Below, in pieces: positions 13,148 to 24,890 of a DNA stretch of 64,000 bases (position 1 is the first letter of the stretch; every line of letters starts with the position of its first letter). The stretch covers positions 186,001 through 250,000 of the forward strand of contig JAHNUO010000028.1 of NCBI GenBank assembly GCA_019787685.1, read 5' to 3'. Made by a program: the position numbers and the translations under genes. The stretch comes from Chiua virens (lineage: Eukaryota > Basidiomycota > Agaricomycetes > Boletales > Boletaceae). The notes below the pieces were generated by a model that saw only the letters and a program-made list of their open reading frames with translations, made no database searches and had not been told where the DNA came from.

Positions 13148-13537
13148 GAGCAGCACGCGCTCGAGGTGGCCCGACGTATCAAGGAGGAACTTGAGCGTCA
13201 AGAACAAGTGCGATGGAAATGGACCCGCGAGGTCGCACAGCATGAGCGTAAGTTTGAGAAGATGACGCGCTGCGAGAGGATGCAGAAGGAGTCGGAGCGA
13301 CAACGGTGGCAGAGGGAAGTAAGGGAGCGCGAACGGCGCGAAGAAGAGGAACGTCAGCGGCATCGCATGTACTGGGGGAATGTCGAGACGCATAAGTGCA
13401 CCACATATGCGACCAGGGAGTATACAGCGCAACTCATGAACTTGCCAACGTCTTGGGAGCATCGGGTTGAAGCTTGCAAGGCAACGCCACTTGAAATACA
13501 TGGAATCTCGCATCTACCCAGGACTTGCGATGATAGA
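13148..13537 (+). pseudogene. Copy 3 of membrane/coiled-coil family, central exon only
   Basis: One open block carries a long charged coiled coil (RRIKEELERQEQ, ERERREEEERQRHR), then MYWGNVETHKCTTYATREY and a block ending ISHLPRTCDDR at a GTGAGT donor (13538). It aligns with the coiled coil and first Trp/Cys block of copy 2. The membrane anchor is missing upstream. None of the later exons (GPGVVIGRW, DW..FC.TTP, final GxW block) is found downstream. There is no credible ATG start. I infer an internal gene fragment left by partial duplication or deletion. The coiled coil is longer and more Arg/Glu-rich than in copy 2. Confidence 0.55.
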
Positions 13538-14535
13538 GTGAGTTGCACGCAGGAGGAAACTGCCACGAGGGGGCATGAGATGGTTACAAGCGATCCTATA
13601 CATAGACATGTCGTTTACACAAAGAAAGACGCACCCTCCAAGATAGATCGAAGGAACGAAGAAATCATTCCGATACCACGGAGACCCCACTAAGTTACTG
13701 AACGTTCGAACTACAACCTGCCCAAAAAATTGTAAGCAACGAGCTTGTTATGCAGCAATCGAAGGTAGGATGTCAGAAAGTCTCAGATAGAATGCGTGAT
13801 AGTGGTCATTCCCGTTTGTCAAACGGGTCATATTCATTAAATCAGTGTAGTTTTTTATATCATTGACAATCCAGTGAAGGAGTCTGAAGACGAAAATAGG
13901 AAGACAAGGCTCACCTTGAAAGGGAAACCATGCGGTTAATGCAGGTTAGAAACCAAGATAGAAAATATCCATCGTTTACGGTCGCAAGATGAATATAACA
14001 CCTAAAGTATCCCGGTGGTGTGAAGAAGCAAGAGAGCGCGCAAAAAATTGAAGCGGCGATAGTAATAATTTCTGGCAGTAGAACTTCAGCTGGATTGCCT
14101 GCCTCTACTAAGTATCTCCCTTTCCCCTATGCTCGGATATTGTCTCTCGCTCTGAGATGGTGTGAAGGAGCTTGGGGCCGCTTTACAACCTGCATGTGCA
14201 TGAACATCTGAGACAGAAGAATTTTGAAGGGTAATAGATCATACATCGATCATGAGCAGTAGTAGTATAGTATGTACCATAACCGTTCTCTGAGTTATCG
14301 TACGTCCCCTCGCCACGGGTTGCAAGTTGCAATCCAAAGAACTCCTGATCCGACTCACAATTTGAAAAAAATTGTGCACTGTGCAACTGTGCGGGGTAAG
14401 CTCATTCTGTTTATACGCCGAAATTCGAATGTCGTTCAAAGGACTTCACCCAGCCGTGACAGGACTCAGACTCCATTCTACGTACTGAATGAATGATACA
14501 CAGACTGGATCACGCTTCTGAAGCGAGCATTCTTG
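13538..14535. other. Intergenic, about 1 kb, no gene recognised
   Basis: Readable through to 13693 in the frame of copy 3, but this looks like intron or non-coding read-through. The rest is AT-richer sequence with no supported coding frame, and includes the promoter side of the HNH-type gene. Confidence 0.45.
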
Positions 14536-15837
14536 ATGCGAGGCTCAAGCGCTCACTACGCGGCCAATTATCCTGTAAGTGCTAGTTACAGTATAGTGAT
14601 TTGATGCTTTACATAATTTGCAGAACCGAGAGGGAGGCGATGTCGAGTTATCAGTGAATCACATGCATTTCAAATTCGTCCCTGATTCAGAAAGAGGTAT
14701 ATACAGCTGGTTATGCCCCCTTTTCGTCTCCAACAAGATGCTCACTCAAGTGCTACCGAGTACACTCCCGCACATCAAGTATCCAACACAACAAGATGCC
14801 AATGATCCATGGCAAAAAGCATACAGGATCTGTTTGCAACGGGAAGCTCAAGCTGAAACCCAGGTGGAATACATGCGCGCCCGCGTGCTGGGTTACCTGA
14901 TCCGGGAGGCTCCATACGACGAATCGCGAGACACTGTGTGCCAGGAGATCAATTCTTGCGTCGGAGACACTGCATTTAGCGACCTCGCAAATATATACAT
15001 CAGATTTCTCGCCCAAGTGTGTAAGTAATGAAGCTCGCATCGCGTTACAGTTGCATCATCCATGCTCTCAGTCCATTCGTCATGGGGCCCAACACCGTAC
15101 TGTGACTTTATGGGGAGTTCCCTGAACAGCGACATCGAGGAAGCACCACATACCAAATGTAGAGAACAAGTTAGTCTTCGCATCGTCCTTCACAGCGTTT
15201 TGGTGTTGACTCTTTCCAGGCTCTCAAACGAGACAATCACCGTTGCATGGTTACTGGTGCATACTCGAATCGGCATTATCGGGGCGCATTGCATTCGGGG
15301 ACAGTGGGAGCGATCGAGGTGGCCTACATCTTGCCAAGGTCCATCGACGTTTCAATCACCAAGGTCAGTCGAGTGCATGTGCCATTTGCTGTTCAACTTA
15401 GGAACGCGTAGCGAGAGGATACTGCTGAACTCGGAGCAATCATGCAAAGATTCGGGCGAATTAACCCCGAAGAGTTGAGTGGAGACAAGGTCCACCGCTT
15501 GGAAAACATCATGACGCTGTGGGATCCTATTCACTCACTTTTTGGCGACCTCGATATCTGGTTCGAGCCCTCGGTATGCTGATGCATATAACTTCTCATC
15601 CGCCCACTGATTGACTTGCACAAGGACCACGATCCTTACGAGTGTACAGTGAAGAGTTCGTACCCACGCGAGACTGTGGGATTTAAATTACCCGAGTCCT
15701 TCAAAATGACAACAGCAGATCTAAATCTACCACGTCCGTCCCCAGACTACTTGCGCCTGCGTGCTGCATGTGCTCGTGTTGCCCACTTGTCCGGAGTCTC
15801 AGAATACGTGCTCTCCTTGTATAGGGATTTCGATTGA
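14536..15837 (+). CDS. HNH-endonuclease-fold protein, catalytic His replaced
   Basis: Six exons with introns 14575-14623, 15021-15071, 15170-15219, 15364-15411 and 15574-15624 join in frame to 350 aa, starting MRGSSAHYAANYPNREGG. It belongs to the large agaricomycete HNH-nuclease family. An N-terminal helical part includes ARVLGYLIREAP. Then comes the HNH region with RDNHRCMVTG, EVAYILPRS, HRLENIMTL and IHSLFGDLDIWF. In the usual family line the first catalytic His sits in a motif like EVAHIIPRS; here it is Tyr214, while Asn258 and the second His (His267) remain. An earlier acceptor at 15400 would leave an in-frame TAG, so the acceptor at 15411 was chosen. The frame is intact throughout, which argues against simple decay. 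A non-catalytic or weakened nuclease is inferred. The biological role of this family is not established. Confidence 0.75.
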
Positions 15838-17351
15838 CAAATTGGATATGGCTTGCGCGACTTGTACATGTGCCACTCCGAGTCGGAAATGGGGCTAGGG
15901 GTATTTGATGTCATTGTAGGTCAGCTACTCGGTTGCGCTGCACTCGTTTGATCGCAGGTAGCATCTGTCGGGTCATTTTCTCCATCTTCATCCATATTTG
16001 TTTCCAATACGGGGATTTGATTATTTTAACATCTGCGCGGTTATTATTCACACTATGATGAAGTCTTCCTACACTTACAGCATCATTTTCTAGTCTCCGC
16101 AATCCGTTCACGACTTCATTTAGCCTTACTGACAACACTTAGACTATATCGGGCCAGAACGCAGATCACATGTCAGTCAGTGGACAGGTACCATCAACAT
16201 GCTCATGAGCTGATACTCCACGGACCGCGCCCATCGAGAAAAATCGGAAGCACGACCAAGGATACCGTATGTATGTATGTAAGTTGACCTTGTAGTTGCC
16301 CAAGTTGTTGTCGTTCCAACTAGGCGGTAAGTCCAATTTTGACGGGAAACTTCGAAGTAGTAGATGTTGACTCTCCAGTAATAGTTCAGAATCGGAGGTG
16401 TGGTGGGCATCCGTCGTCAATTGACACACTTCCTTTTGTCTGGACAAGACGAATATTGGTAGGTAAAATTTTCGAAGGCCTGGGCGCGTCAAGATTCGCT
16501 CAGACGTATCGATAAAATAGGTGACCATAAAGTTTTTGTATAAGCTGTGAAGCGTCTGGGTGTTGTCGCTTTAACGTCCTCGAAGCTTCCGACGGTTGCC
16601 GGTTTCCTACTTTGGAAGGTCCGTGGATGTCATTTGTTTGGAAGATGAGTCGATGGAGTCTGGGAAGGAAATTACGTGAGAACATCATATCATGGCAGTG
16701 CCGTACTTTACTGACTATTCTTCCCGATTGGATGAATTTCCTGGCAGAACCAGCCATCTTTGTTCATTTCATTCCGCTTCTTCACTGGTCGTTTCTCCAC
16801 TTGACCTGCACGAATACGAGGATCTCAACACAGTAACAGCAACGTTTGACTCGCGGGTTCAAGTTAGGATGCCACCACTGACGTTCACCACAACCGCTTG
16901 ACCGTTTCGGACGAACTCGTGGCCTACAAATTCCACGAGGATGCTCGGAGGACATGCCAATTAATACTTGAAATACTAGTACGGGGGAAATCCAGTGTGA
17001 TGAATAAACCAATATATATGTACCAGGAATGGTACTGAGGAGTAGAGTATTAGCACGGGTGCATATTCAATATTCGATAAGTACGATAGAAGCAAAATTA
17101 TAGCGACGTGCAGAGGTATAATGTAAATGGAATGAAGGTGATGCTGATCAGCTTCGAGAATACGATGTAAAAAGTCTACACATGCGAGGAATGCAGAAAT
17201 GATACAAAAATGTTCTGTCAGTGAAAGTGTTGAGGATGATGCCTCAGAAATCCCGGATGATAGGAATACAAATAAATGAATGAATACACATTACGAGATA
17301 AACATAGAACGGATGATAGAACAAAAAACTGAAGCAATGGTGTTTCACCCC
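15838..17351. other. Intergenic, 1.5 kb, no gene recognised
   Basis: Open frames of 60-120 codons exist on the minus strand (16166-16528 and 16500-16757) but show no known motif and no consistent splice pattern. The stretch from about 17030 to 17350 is A-rich and looks like 3' flank of the minus-strand gene ending at 17352. Confidence 0.4.
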
Positions 17352-18125
17352 TCATTCAATCACGTAGAACTCGGGGACCCACATATTGCGGTAGTAATGA
17401 ATGGATAGTAAAATGACATCGGGCACACGAATACCTTCCGGGCCAGCGGTTAACGCCCATTTTTCGAATCCTGGGGCAATGGAATATTTCTATGCCATAA
17501 CTCGTGAGGGAGGAAAGATCAACGGGACGATGAAATACTCACAGAAACAACTTGATGGAAGTTAAACAAAATGCCACAGATCTCCCTGGCGAGATCGTGA
17601 CGGGTCATGTTCTCCCCACCGGGACGCACATCAATCCTCGAACGCATACGATCGGTAAATTTCCTAGCATCGTAGCCTGGCCACTGTAATGATGTTTTTT
17701 AGCACGACGAGCTCAGCGACGAAGCAACCATTCCAACCTCAAGGTTCAATACAGTCGATCTCCAGCCGTGCTCCTCAAACACGCTGTCGCCTGCGGAATC
17801 GATTATGAGTGTATCCTTGAGGATATCCTTCACGCGGACACCAGGCCAACCGCGAACACTAAAGGTAACGGCCGGTATGCTTTCATAAGGAGGACTAAGG
17901 TGTGCAGGGCGGGGTATGTGTTCGATACGTCGTTGGTCCGGCAACGCGTAGTATTGTGGCATCGGCGCGCGCATCGCCCCGGGGTGGACGGGTCCATCAC
18001 AGTGAGTATATTTCTAAAGAGATTTCGTGAGATAAGAAGACACCAGTGGACACGGGGAGACATACCCAATTATGAGCGGCCCCGCCGTTCTTCAGTATGA
18101 TATGTGTAGGATTAATACAGTCCAT
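17352..18125 (-). CDS. Agaric-type hypothetical protein, 204 aa
   Basis: Four exons with introns 18014-18065, 17684-17737 and 17490-17542 join in frame from an ATG at 18125 to TGA at 17352-17354. It resembles a common small agaricomycete family of unknown function, recognised by a block such as VLNLEWPGYDAR followed by RHDLAREICGILFNF; the Trp-Pro-Gly-Tyr motif spans the second junction. An upstream stretch reads SIPAVTFSVRGWPGVRVKDIL. There is no signal peptide or membrane segment. The acceptor at 17490 was chosen because it alone keeps KWALTAGPEG in frame. No neighbour suggests a function; members are often near mobile or lineage-specific regions. Confidence 0.75.
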
Positions 18126-18155
18126 ATTAAGGAAAATTGAATAGAATGCTTAAAG

Positions 18156-18635
18156 ATGTGGAGCTCAACTCCGAATGAGAGGAAGGTGATGATAGAGAAA
18201 ACAGTATCCAGCCGCGCATTTATACCAACCAAGTTTTACGGATGCTGTGAATGTGGGACGTCAAAGCGCGGGGTGGACACCGACGACAAAGCGTGTAGCG
18301 ACTGCAAAGCGCGTGTCAGAAAGGGCGTCGGTGGACGATATGTCACCACACAAACAGACAATGGGTGTGGACTCATCTATGTCATAAGCGTCGGGCATAA
18401 AGAAACCAGGGAGAGATACGAGTCGACCACCACTGACGACACGCAAAAAACAACCTCAATGAATCTAATGAGGAAAGTATTTGCGTACGTCCAAACATGC
18501 ATCTATCTCACCAGCGGCCACAACTGGTGGTCGGCGATGTCAACGAATGATGCGTGGCGCATCATAAGCGCCGGAGCGTGGCGTGGCGAAACTGAAACTG
18601 TTGGACCAAAGGCTCCAGTCAGCATCTCTTTATAA
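18156..18635 (+). CDS. Doubtful 159-codon frame with CxxC pairs
   Basis: An unspliced open frame starting MWSSTPNERKV, with a small zinc-ribbon-like pattern (CCECG, then CSDCK about 20 residues later). It begins only 30 bp from the start of the divergent gene at 18125, leaving almost no promoter, and no family is recognised beyond the Cys spacing. It could be a real small gene, an exon of something larger, or chance. Confidence 0.25.
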   Translation: MWSSTPNERKVMIEKTVSSRAFIPTKFYGCCECGTSKRGVDTDDKACSDCKARVRKGVGGRYVTTQTDNGCGLIYVISVGHKETRERYESTTTDDTQKTTSMNLMRKVFAYVQTCIYLTSGHNWWSAMSTNDAWRIISAGAWRGETETVGPKAPVSISL

Positions 18636-18886
18636 TATGAATGCGCCACCTGCGAAAAGTGTCTCTGGAGAATTCGGAAATGGTAAAGCTCGAATGCTGG
18701 TTTGTGGCGAGCATCGTATGTGGCTTCTGAAGCCCAATGGGGTTTGAGTCGGGAAGTGACACTGGGTGTATCTACATAATAGTAATACGTACATATGCAA
18801 CCTAACCCACCCGATCATGATAAGTTACTTGCATCATGATTATGGCAAGTGTCAATTTCTTCAAGTTGAAGCTCCGAAATTCGGCA

Positions 18887-18892
18887 TATAAG
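18887..18892 (+). promoter_or_regulatory. Possible TATA box (TATAAG) for the FolB-type gene
   Basis: A TATAAG motif in the context GGCATATAAGC lies about 65-70 bp upstream of the ATG at 18957, a reasonable distance for a fungal core promoter. Position and motif only. Confidence 0.25.
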
Positions 18893-18956
18893 CGAGTGAT
18901 GATCTATATATTGTTGCAGCCATGCATGGTGTTCGCATGCGAACAAAGCTGGTGCG

Positions 18957-19785
18957 ATGACTCACTCTCATTCCACGGACACCATTCGTATCCATGAACT
19001 CCTCCTCCCCTTATCTATTTCCAACGTCGATGTGGACGACAAGGAAACGAGATTACACGACGTCCTGATCTCTCTGAGCATCTCACACGATATTTCGAGG
19101 ACAGCACATTCAGACGACCTGACTTATTCGATTGACTACGCTGCCATCTACACAGAGCTTGTTAGGACCCTTCCAGAGGCAAGCTACACTTCCCTCGAAG
19201 GGCTCGCCGATCATGTCTTTGAGACAGCCTTTCGTACACACCCGGACGTGCACGACGTGGTCGTCGTCGTGACCCTGCGGGATACCTCGCCAAATTTCAC
19301 AGTTGAAATGGCGCGCAGGAGGGACCACGGTTTAACGAGCCCGTCCAAGTTCACCATCAATGGGCTGGTATTTCCTGCCATCATCGGTATAAATCCTCGG
19401 GAACGCACTGAGAAACAGCCTCTCGGGTTTGACATCATCGTTCAACGACCACAAAAGTCCTTATCACAAGAGTACTTCCCCCTTGTTGGTCTCTCGACAT
19501 CTATTCGTGAAGTATGATAACTGTACTTTGCATGACGAGTGACGCTAAAGTGCTTGTTCACTCCAGATGTTCGATCAATCCCAGTATTTGACCCTGGAGG
19601 CGCTCTCTTCAGCTGCCGCGTGTCATATTCTCGCGTATACACAGGGACCAGAAGACAAGGTGACTGTTAAGACCTCGAAACCAGAAGCTCTGCGTCTTGC
19701 AGCTGCCTCCCAGGTTCAAATAACCCGGCAACGAGATGACTTTCCCGAAGTGTTTTCATCTCGTAAAGCCCTTGACACCGTATAG
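18957..19785 (+). CDS. Dihydroneopterin-aldolase-fold protein, two FolB domains
   Basis: Two exons (intron 19512-19566) give 257 aa. Both halves have the FolB/tunnelling fold seen in folate synthesis. Domain 1 begins TIRIHELLLPLSI with KETRLHDVLISLSI, an IDYAAIYTELV segment and SLEGLADHVFETAF. Domain 2 begins FTINGLVFPAIIGINPRER and continues after the intron with YLTLEALSSAAACHIL and KTSKPEALRLA. In fungi the trifunctional FOL1 enzyme starts with such a tandem pair, followed by HPPK and dihydropteroate synthase; those domains are absent here. It is therefore either a stand-alone dihydroneopterin aldolase or a FOL1 N-terminal paralogue. Activity depends on residues I did not verify individually. 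Confidence 0.75.
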
Positions 19786-20477
19786 CCTACAATTACCCGT
19801 TCAGAGACAGGCAGCCGACTCGGATGGCTCATCCTCGATTTTGTAATCGTTACTGACAAGTAGTGATGTGACCATGTTAGAAGGCTGGTTAGTTGTTCAT
19901 AGCTTCATTTTCTTTTATGCCTTATGACCTTACGACACGTCTTTGTATCTACGTCTTTGGTTCTACTCCTCATTTTGTAACAGCTTGCTACTTGTCGTTT
20001 CAACGTTGATTTTGATTCTGAGACGTTGAACTCCAGGGCCGGAGTTCCGCCCGAAGCCTCTGAATTGGACAGCGTGACCAATCTGCCTGTCGATCACGCG
20101 CACTGGCAGTCGTTCTCGCCAGTGTCACTTACAAAGATCGAATCATAGGCATTCGCAAGGCTTCCCGAGAATCAACTTATTGGTGAGTTCATGTGGTTGT
20201 GGGGTGATTGAAAAGGAAGGAAAACACGCTCAAGTTCTCCCGCCGCCGCGGTTTGATTTACATAGCTTTGTTGTTTCGGAAGCTCATGCTAGCCACCATT
20301 TACTGAATAAACTTATCGTCGTTCTAATGTATATAAGTGGGCTTTGGTGAAGTAATCGAATAGTGGGAGGTAAACATAAATATGCAGGACCAGTGTGTGC
20401 ATAGTTGGGTAGTACGATATATATTTCAATCCAGAATTTTCATCCGATGCCGTCGTCTGAGCGCATACTCTAGGTAA
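19786..20477. other. Intergenic between convergent genes
   Basis: 3' flanks of the FolB-type gene (plus) and the first transporter (minus). Runs of T and A near 19910-19990 and 20310-20400 fit polyadenylation regions. No coding frame supported. Confidence 0.45.
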
Positions 20478-22750
20478 TCACGCGCGCGAGCTTCCTTTTA
20501 CATGCTCCTTGAACGAATCAGCGCCTTTCTCGAGTTCTTCCACGATGGCATCGTCATTTCCAGCACCTTCTTCGAACGCCGTTTTGTGCTGCTCAAAGTG
20601 AGAGGCATGGTTCCTGGTAAGGTAACACCACAGCAAAGTTGAACGATCGTTGGAGAAATGTGAACAAACGAGATGCGTACTCGGGTCCAAAGATGGTGAT
20701 GATGATCACGAAGGCAGAAACAACCCCAATGAATATACCTTGCACCTCGGCATATCCGGGTACTGCAGTTCGGACGCCATTTCTTATCACATATGTCTGA
20801 AAGTTCTTTCCACCAACTAAGGGAGGAGACATGTAACACAACAATAATAGGATAAAACAACTGATACGCACTTGCTTCGAGTTGGGCGGAAGCGGCAGAA
20901 ATCATCTTCACGTGAAAGTAAACAATTGACATCAGTCGCCTGCATCAATACCGAGGGACAGGACGTACGTTTCCAAGTTGGTATGCGACACCGGGGAATG
21001 TTGCTCTAAATGCCGGAGGAGACATCTCTGCCAATTGGATAGGAATCTAGTTCCCGGCCATATGAACGTCCGGGATGCTGTTACAGGGTGGAGACGATAC
21101 GTACGACACCCCATGCACCTTGAACTCCGAATTGCACGCAGAATGCGCCAGCAGCAAGGGCTGAGAAAGAGTTGGGAAGAATCCAGAGAGGGATGAATGC
21201 TGCCGGTCCAGATGAGTACGTGCGATAATCCACTTGGATGATACTTGCCACCGACAAGCAATATAAAGATGCTATATGCGGTTTGGAGTTCAGTAAAGGG
21301 CGGTAAATGGAAAGTGCGAATGCATTGTACATTATCGTCAGGCGACGTCCCAAATATTGGCTGACACTTCCAGCGATGGCACCACCCCTTTCAATTTGCG
21401 AAAGGATGCGTTCAGTCAACCTTTTTTGTGCAACCCGCGGCCTGAAAGACTCACAAAATTGCGCCCTACAAATGAAAATGAGATCGGTTGCCATATGAGG
21501 ACAGATCTGAAAGAAACGAGACATACAACGTTTCCAAGGATGGTAGCGATAGTTGCAGCGTGTGAAGAGAACCCTTTCGCACTTTGCAAATACGTCGGAT
21601 ATAGATCCTACAAATATACGTGGTCGGTACCACTCAGAAACTGCCTAACGGGCTCCTCCAGGGCGGTGATAATGCTCTCACCTGAGAGCCATGTGACAAA
21701 AAGTTGAACCCTGCGATAAGAAAGAAAGTACCCCGGATGAGACGGTACTCCATAACTCCATAAGTAGCGAGGCCCAGGTTAAAGGGACGCACCAGCCATA
21801 AGTAGAATGGCATATAGACACAACATCCAATGATGTTTGAGCATATCCTTCGTTTCTTTAAGGAAGACCCTGGTCTTCTTTGATGTGTCCGTGCCCTTTG
21901 CCCTTTCCATTTCCTTTGCACGCAAAAACACCGTGGATTCGGGGAGGAGGGAACGAATGACGGCGGAGGTGAATAGTAAAGAGGAACCACACCAAAACAT
22001 GGCGCGCCATTTGTATGGATTGTGCGGGACGAGTGTGAGGTTGACAATGGCAGCGAAGAGATAACCAGCAGCGTAACCTTGCTGAACGACACCAGATCCG
22101 AGGCCACGAAGCTCGACAGGGAGGTTTTCCAAGGCAGTAGAGGCTGCGAGACCCCAAATGCCACCCATCGCGAGACCAAAGAGAGATCGAATAGCCAAGA
22201 ACTGGTGGAACGTCTGTACAAAGCTGGTCGCAAGAGAGAAGGTGCAACATAAGAGCAGATTGGCAGTAAGTGGCCACCTGCGTCCGAAACGGTCACCTAA
22301 GATACCGAAGACGATCTGGACCCGCGTCAATAATTGGAGCCGTCATGGAAAACACTTCGGAAACCTACAGCACCAACTGATCTGAACAGGAGAGTGAGAG
22401 TGATTGCTTCAGTCTGCGCAAATGGTGGATCAAACACGACTTGAAGACCACATATAACGAAGTAAACATACTATCGCGGCCGTTGGCTTATCGAATTGCT
22501 TGGAGAGTAATGGAACGTTGAGGGCCACGCTAAAAAAATCGAATGCATCGCAAGTCCATGCAATCCAACTAATATCATGCAAGAATTAGCGCCAATATTG
22601 AGACGATTACAAGTAGAAGATGCCTTACCCTGATAAGAACTGAGCCCATTGAAGCCAACTGAGATTCTTGAGTGCAGTAAAGACACCAGCACTGGTGTTG
22701 CCGTTGCCGTTCTCTTGCTTGGGGATCAAGCTCTTTATGAAGCGCGACAT
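20478..22750 (-). CDS. Jen1-type monocarboxylate transporter, copy A (MFS/SHS)
   Basis: Plasma-membrane proton symporter of the sialate:H+ symporter (SHS) branch of the major facilitator superfamily, which in yeast takes up lactate and pyruvate. Fourteen exons join in frame to 488 aa, start MSRFIKSLIPK. Introns: 22569-22628, 22414-22471, 22316-22368, 21711-21792, 21608-21681, 21466-21526, 21388-21454, 21272-21330, 21200-21248, 21047-21104, 20916-20968, 20817-20881, 20614-20680. Signatures: SGWIAWTCDAFDFFSVAL (TM1), GILGDRFGRRWPL (MFS loop 2-3), MGGIWGLAASTALENLP, GFNFLSHGSQDLYPTYL, GAWGVIPIQLAEMSPPAF. An 11-nt microexon lies at 21455-21465. The intron at 21200-21248 has a GC donor (gcaagt). 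The acidic cytosolic tail ends KEHVKGSSRA. Tandem with copy B upstream. Substrate inferred from family only. Confidence 0.9.
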
Positions 22751-24890
22751 GGTCTCTGGGAAGCCCAGAGCCCAACAGGCAGCTTTTATGCTGATCCTGA
22801 AACCCGTCGCTCCGAATACGGTTTACATGTGTTGTTGTGGGACCTCCACGATCAGGAAACTTGGGGTTAGCGGGTGCAGGCGGGTTGGCCGAAACAAATG
22901 CGGGCCGGACTGGGGACGTCTAGATCGAGGAAATCCGTCGTCAACAAGTCCCAGAATGCCCCAACAGCAAATTTCCGAATCTGTAGTCGTGTCGTCATCT
23001 ATAGACCGGGAACCTTCGGAACTCCGTCCATGATATCCCGGAAAATGCGGGATGGGATGGAAAACCTGTCCCGAGCTGAGTTCGGAAGATCAAAAACGTA
23101 ACTGATGCGTCGCTTGGATTCCTGACAATCTGGCTAAGAACATGTCATCGTGCCATGGGGTGGACTCACCGAACGTCGCAGAAGGCTGTCCATAAAACTG
23201 AACCGACTAGTCGAAGCATCATAGTATCCAGTCCGACAGGTCGCGCGCAACGGCCAACGATTCGCGCTACGCATTACAACCAAATCCTCTCAACCGATGT
23301 TACCCGAAACGTTTCGTTCCATATCTCGGGGGATTCCGGGGTGAACAGCGAAAAGTATGTGATCTCCATCATTCTCATTCGAACTCTGTAGTCGATTTCG
23401 ATATTCCGCCGGGGAAGGCCCAGAAGGGGTAACAGTCCACTTTTATCGAAAGGCGCGACACGTCCCGGTTCATTTATGGCATTTTGCATCGCCGAAACAC
23501 CCTGTTCTAAGCACCTTTGGCGGGGCGGACCACATTCGGCTCTCGGTCGACATTTAGATGTGCGTGCGTCACGATGGCCTGGAACTCCGCGTGCACACGA
23601 CGTTGCGTCCAGTGGGTTCTGCAGTCGCGGAGCCACAAGGTCAATACACGTGAATTGACAGAGTCGTACCTGGCAACCCATCCCTTCGTTGCACGGACTC
23701 TCAAGTGTCTCCATTGTGCGACCCGTGCGCGTGCGAGCGGGCGCACCCCAGGCATGTTTGGGGTAGGCAGTCTCCAATGGTGCATTCAAATTGCGTGTTC
23801 CAGAACCTAATCAAACAGGCTCTACAGCACCCATTGGCAGTCGGTTCGCATGTTCGCAACAAACAAACTAATGGAGTACCTTGTATGCGTGACAATTTTT
23901 ACGAGGTCGATATGGCAAGTGAATCTAAGTGACGGCTTACTTGAGCACTAACGAGACAAGAAATGTTGACTTACGGCCCCATAATGGGTCATCGATTCAT
24001 CACTTGAATGGAGCGGGGTGCGAGACAACGACCGCTCAGAAGAGCAAGCCGTCAGGGGCGCAAAAAACGGCGGCGTTAGTAACGACCAAGCCATGTTACA
24101 ATGACATTTCCGAGTCAACAAGCCAAGGCTGGCTGGCACGGTGGCACCCGCTTCAAATCGTTATTGAACGGAGTATACGTATACCATGGCAGTCGCAAAC
24201 TTGAACGACTCACGAGACGAATCGGAATATGCATCGTTGTGCACGACGTCCGAACTACTGGTACACGCATCTTCTGTCTGGACCCGAGCATGCCCAAAAA
24301 CAAACCTCCTTGACTGAACATCATTACCACACGACAGTGAAACTGGCAGCACTACTGGCATGATATGCACCGAAGAGAGCTCACATCGTACATAGCCCCA
24401 TAGTACGTCGTACAACCCACTGGCAGCCACGGCGCCGTACGAGTCAGATATCTTCAATGGTAACAGTGGACTCGGACACCATTCGAGCGCCGTAGTAGTA
24501 ATGAAGACTCAGCACAACCTAGCCGTTCCGGGTTTCCAACCCTACAGCAGGCGGGGTGACACAAAATCCATCCACTAGCATAAGCTATATGCAGAACTAT
24601 GATAATGTAACCAGTGTGTGGAGTTTCGACTTCGGGATCCAGTTCAACGTTGGAACGATCCGGGTTCCTCCACCACACCTTGATATTATCCTCAGCTCGT
24701 TTGAAAAACTGCATCTTCTGCGAACGACTATCCGATGAGTGGACATGTCCTCCGTCCGAGGTACAACTTCGGAAATGCGAGAAAATGGCATTATTCGAAA
24801 GAATCGTTAAGTACAATCGTTTTGGCCAGAGGCACCATCGTCATCAGTGCGTCGTCGAGCCATGGCATCATCATCGTAAAACCAAACAAA
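22751..24890. other. Intergenic between transporter copies, 2.1 kb
   Basis: Promoter of copy A and 3' flank of copy B. A 171-codon minus frame (23274-23789) and others exist but show no recognisable domain or splice-linked continuation. GC content is ordinary. Nothing else supported. Confidence 0.4.

Noticed and set aside
16166..16757. Minus-strand frames that might be a further gene
   Set aside because: No family resemblance, no consistent splice junctions between the two frames, and no clear start.
23274..23789. 171-codon minus frame between the transporter genes
   Set aside because: No domain, no splice partner, Arg/Cys-rich composition of a chance GC-rich frame.
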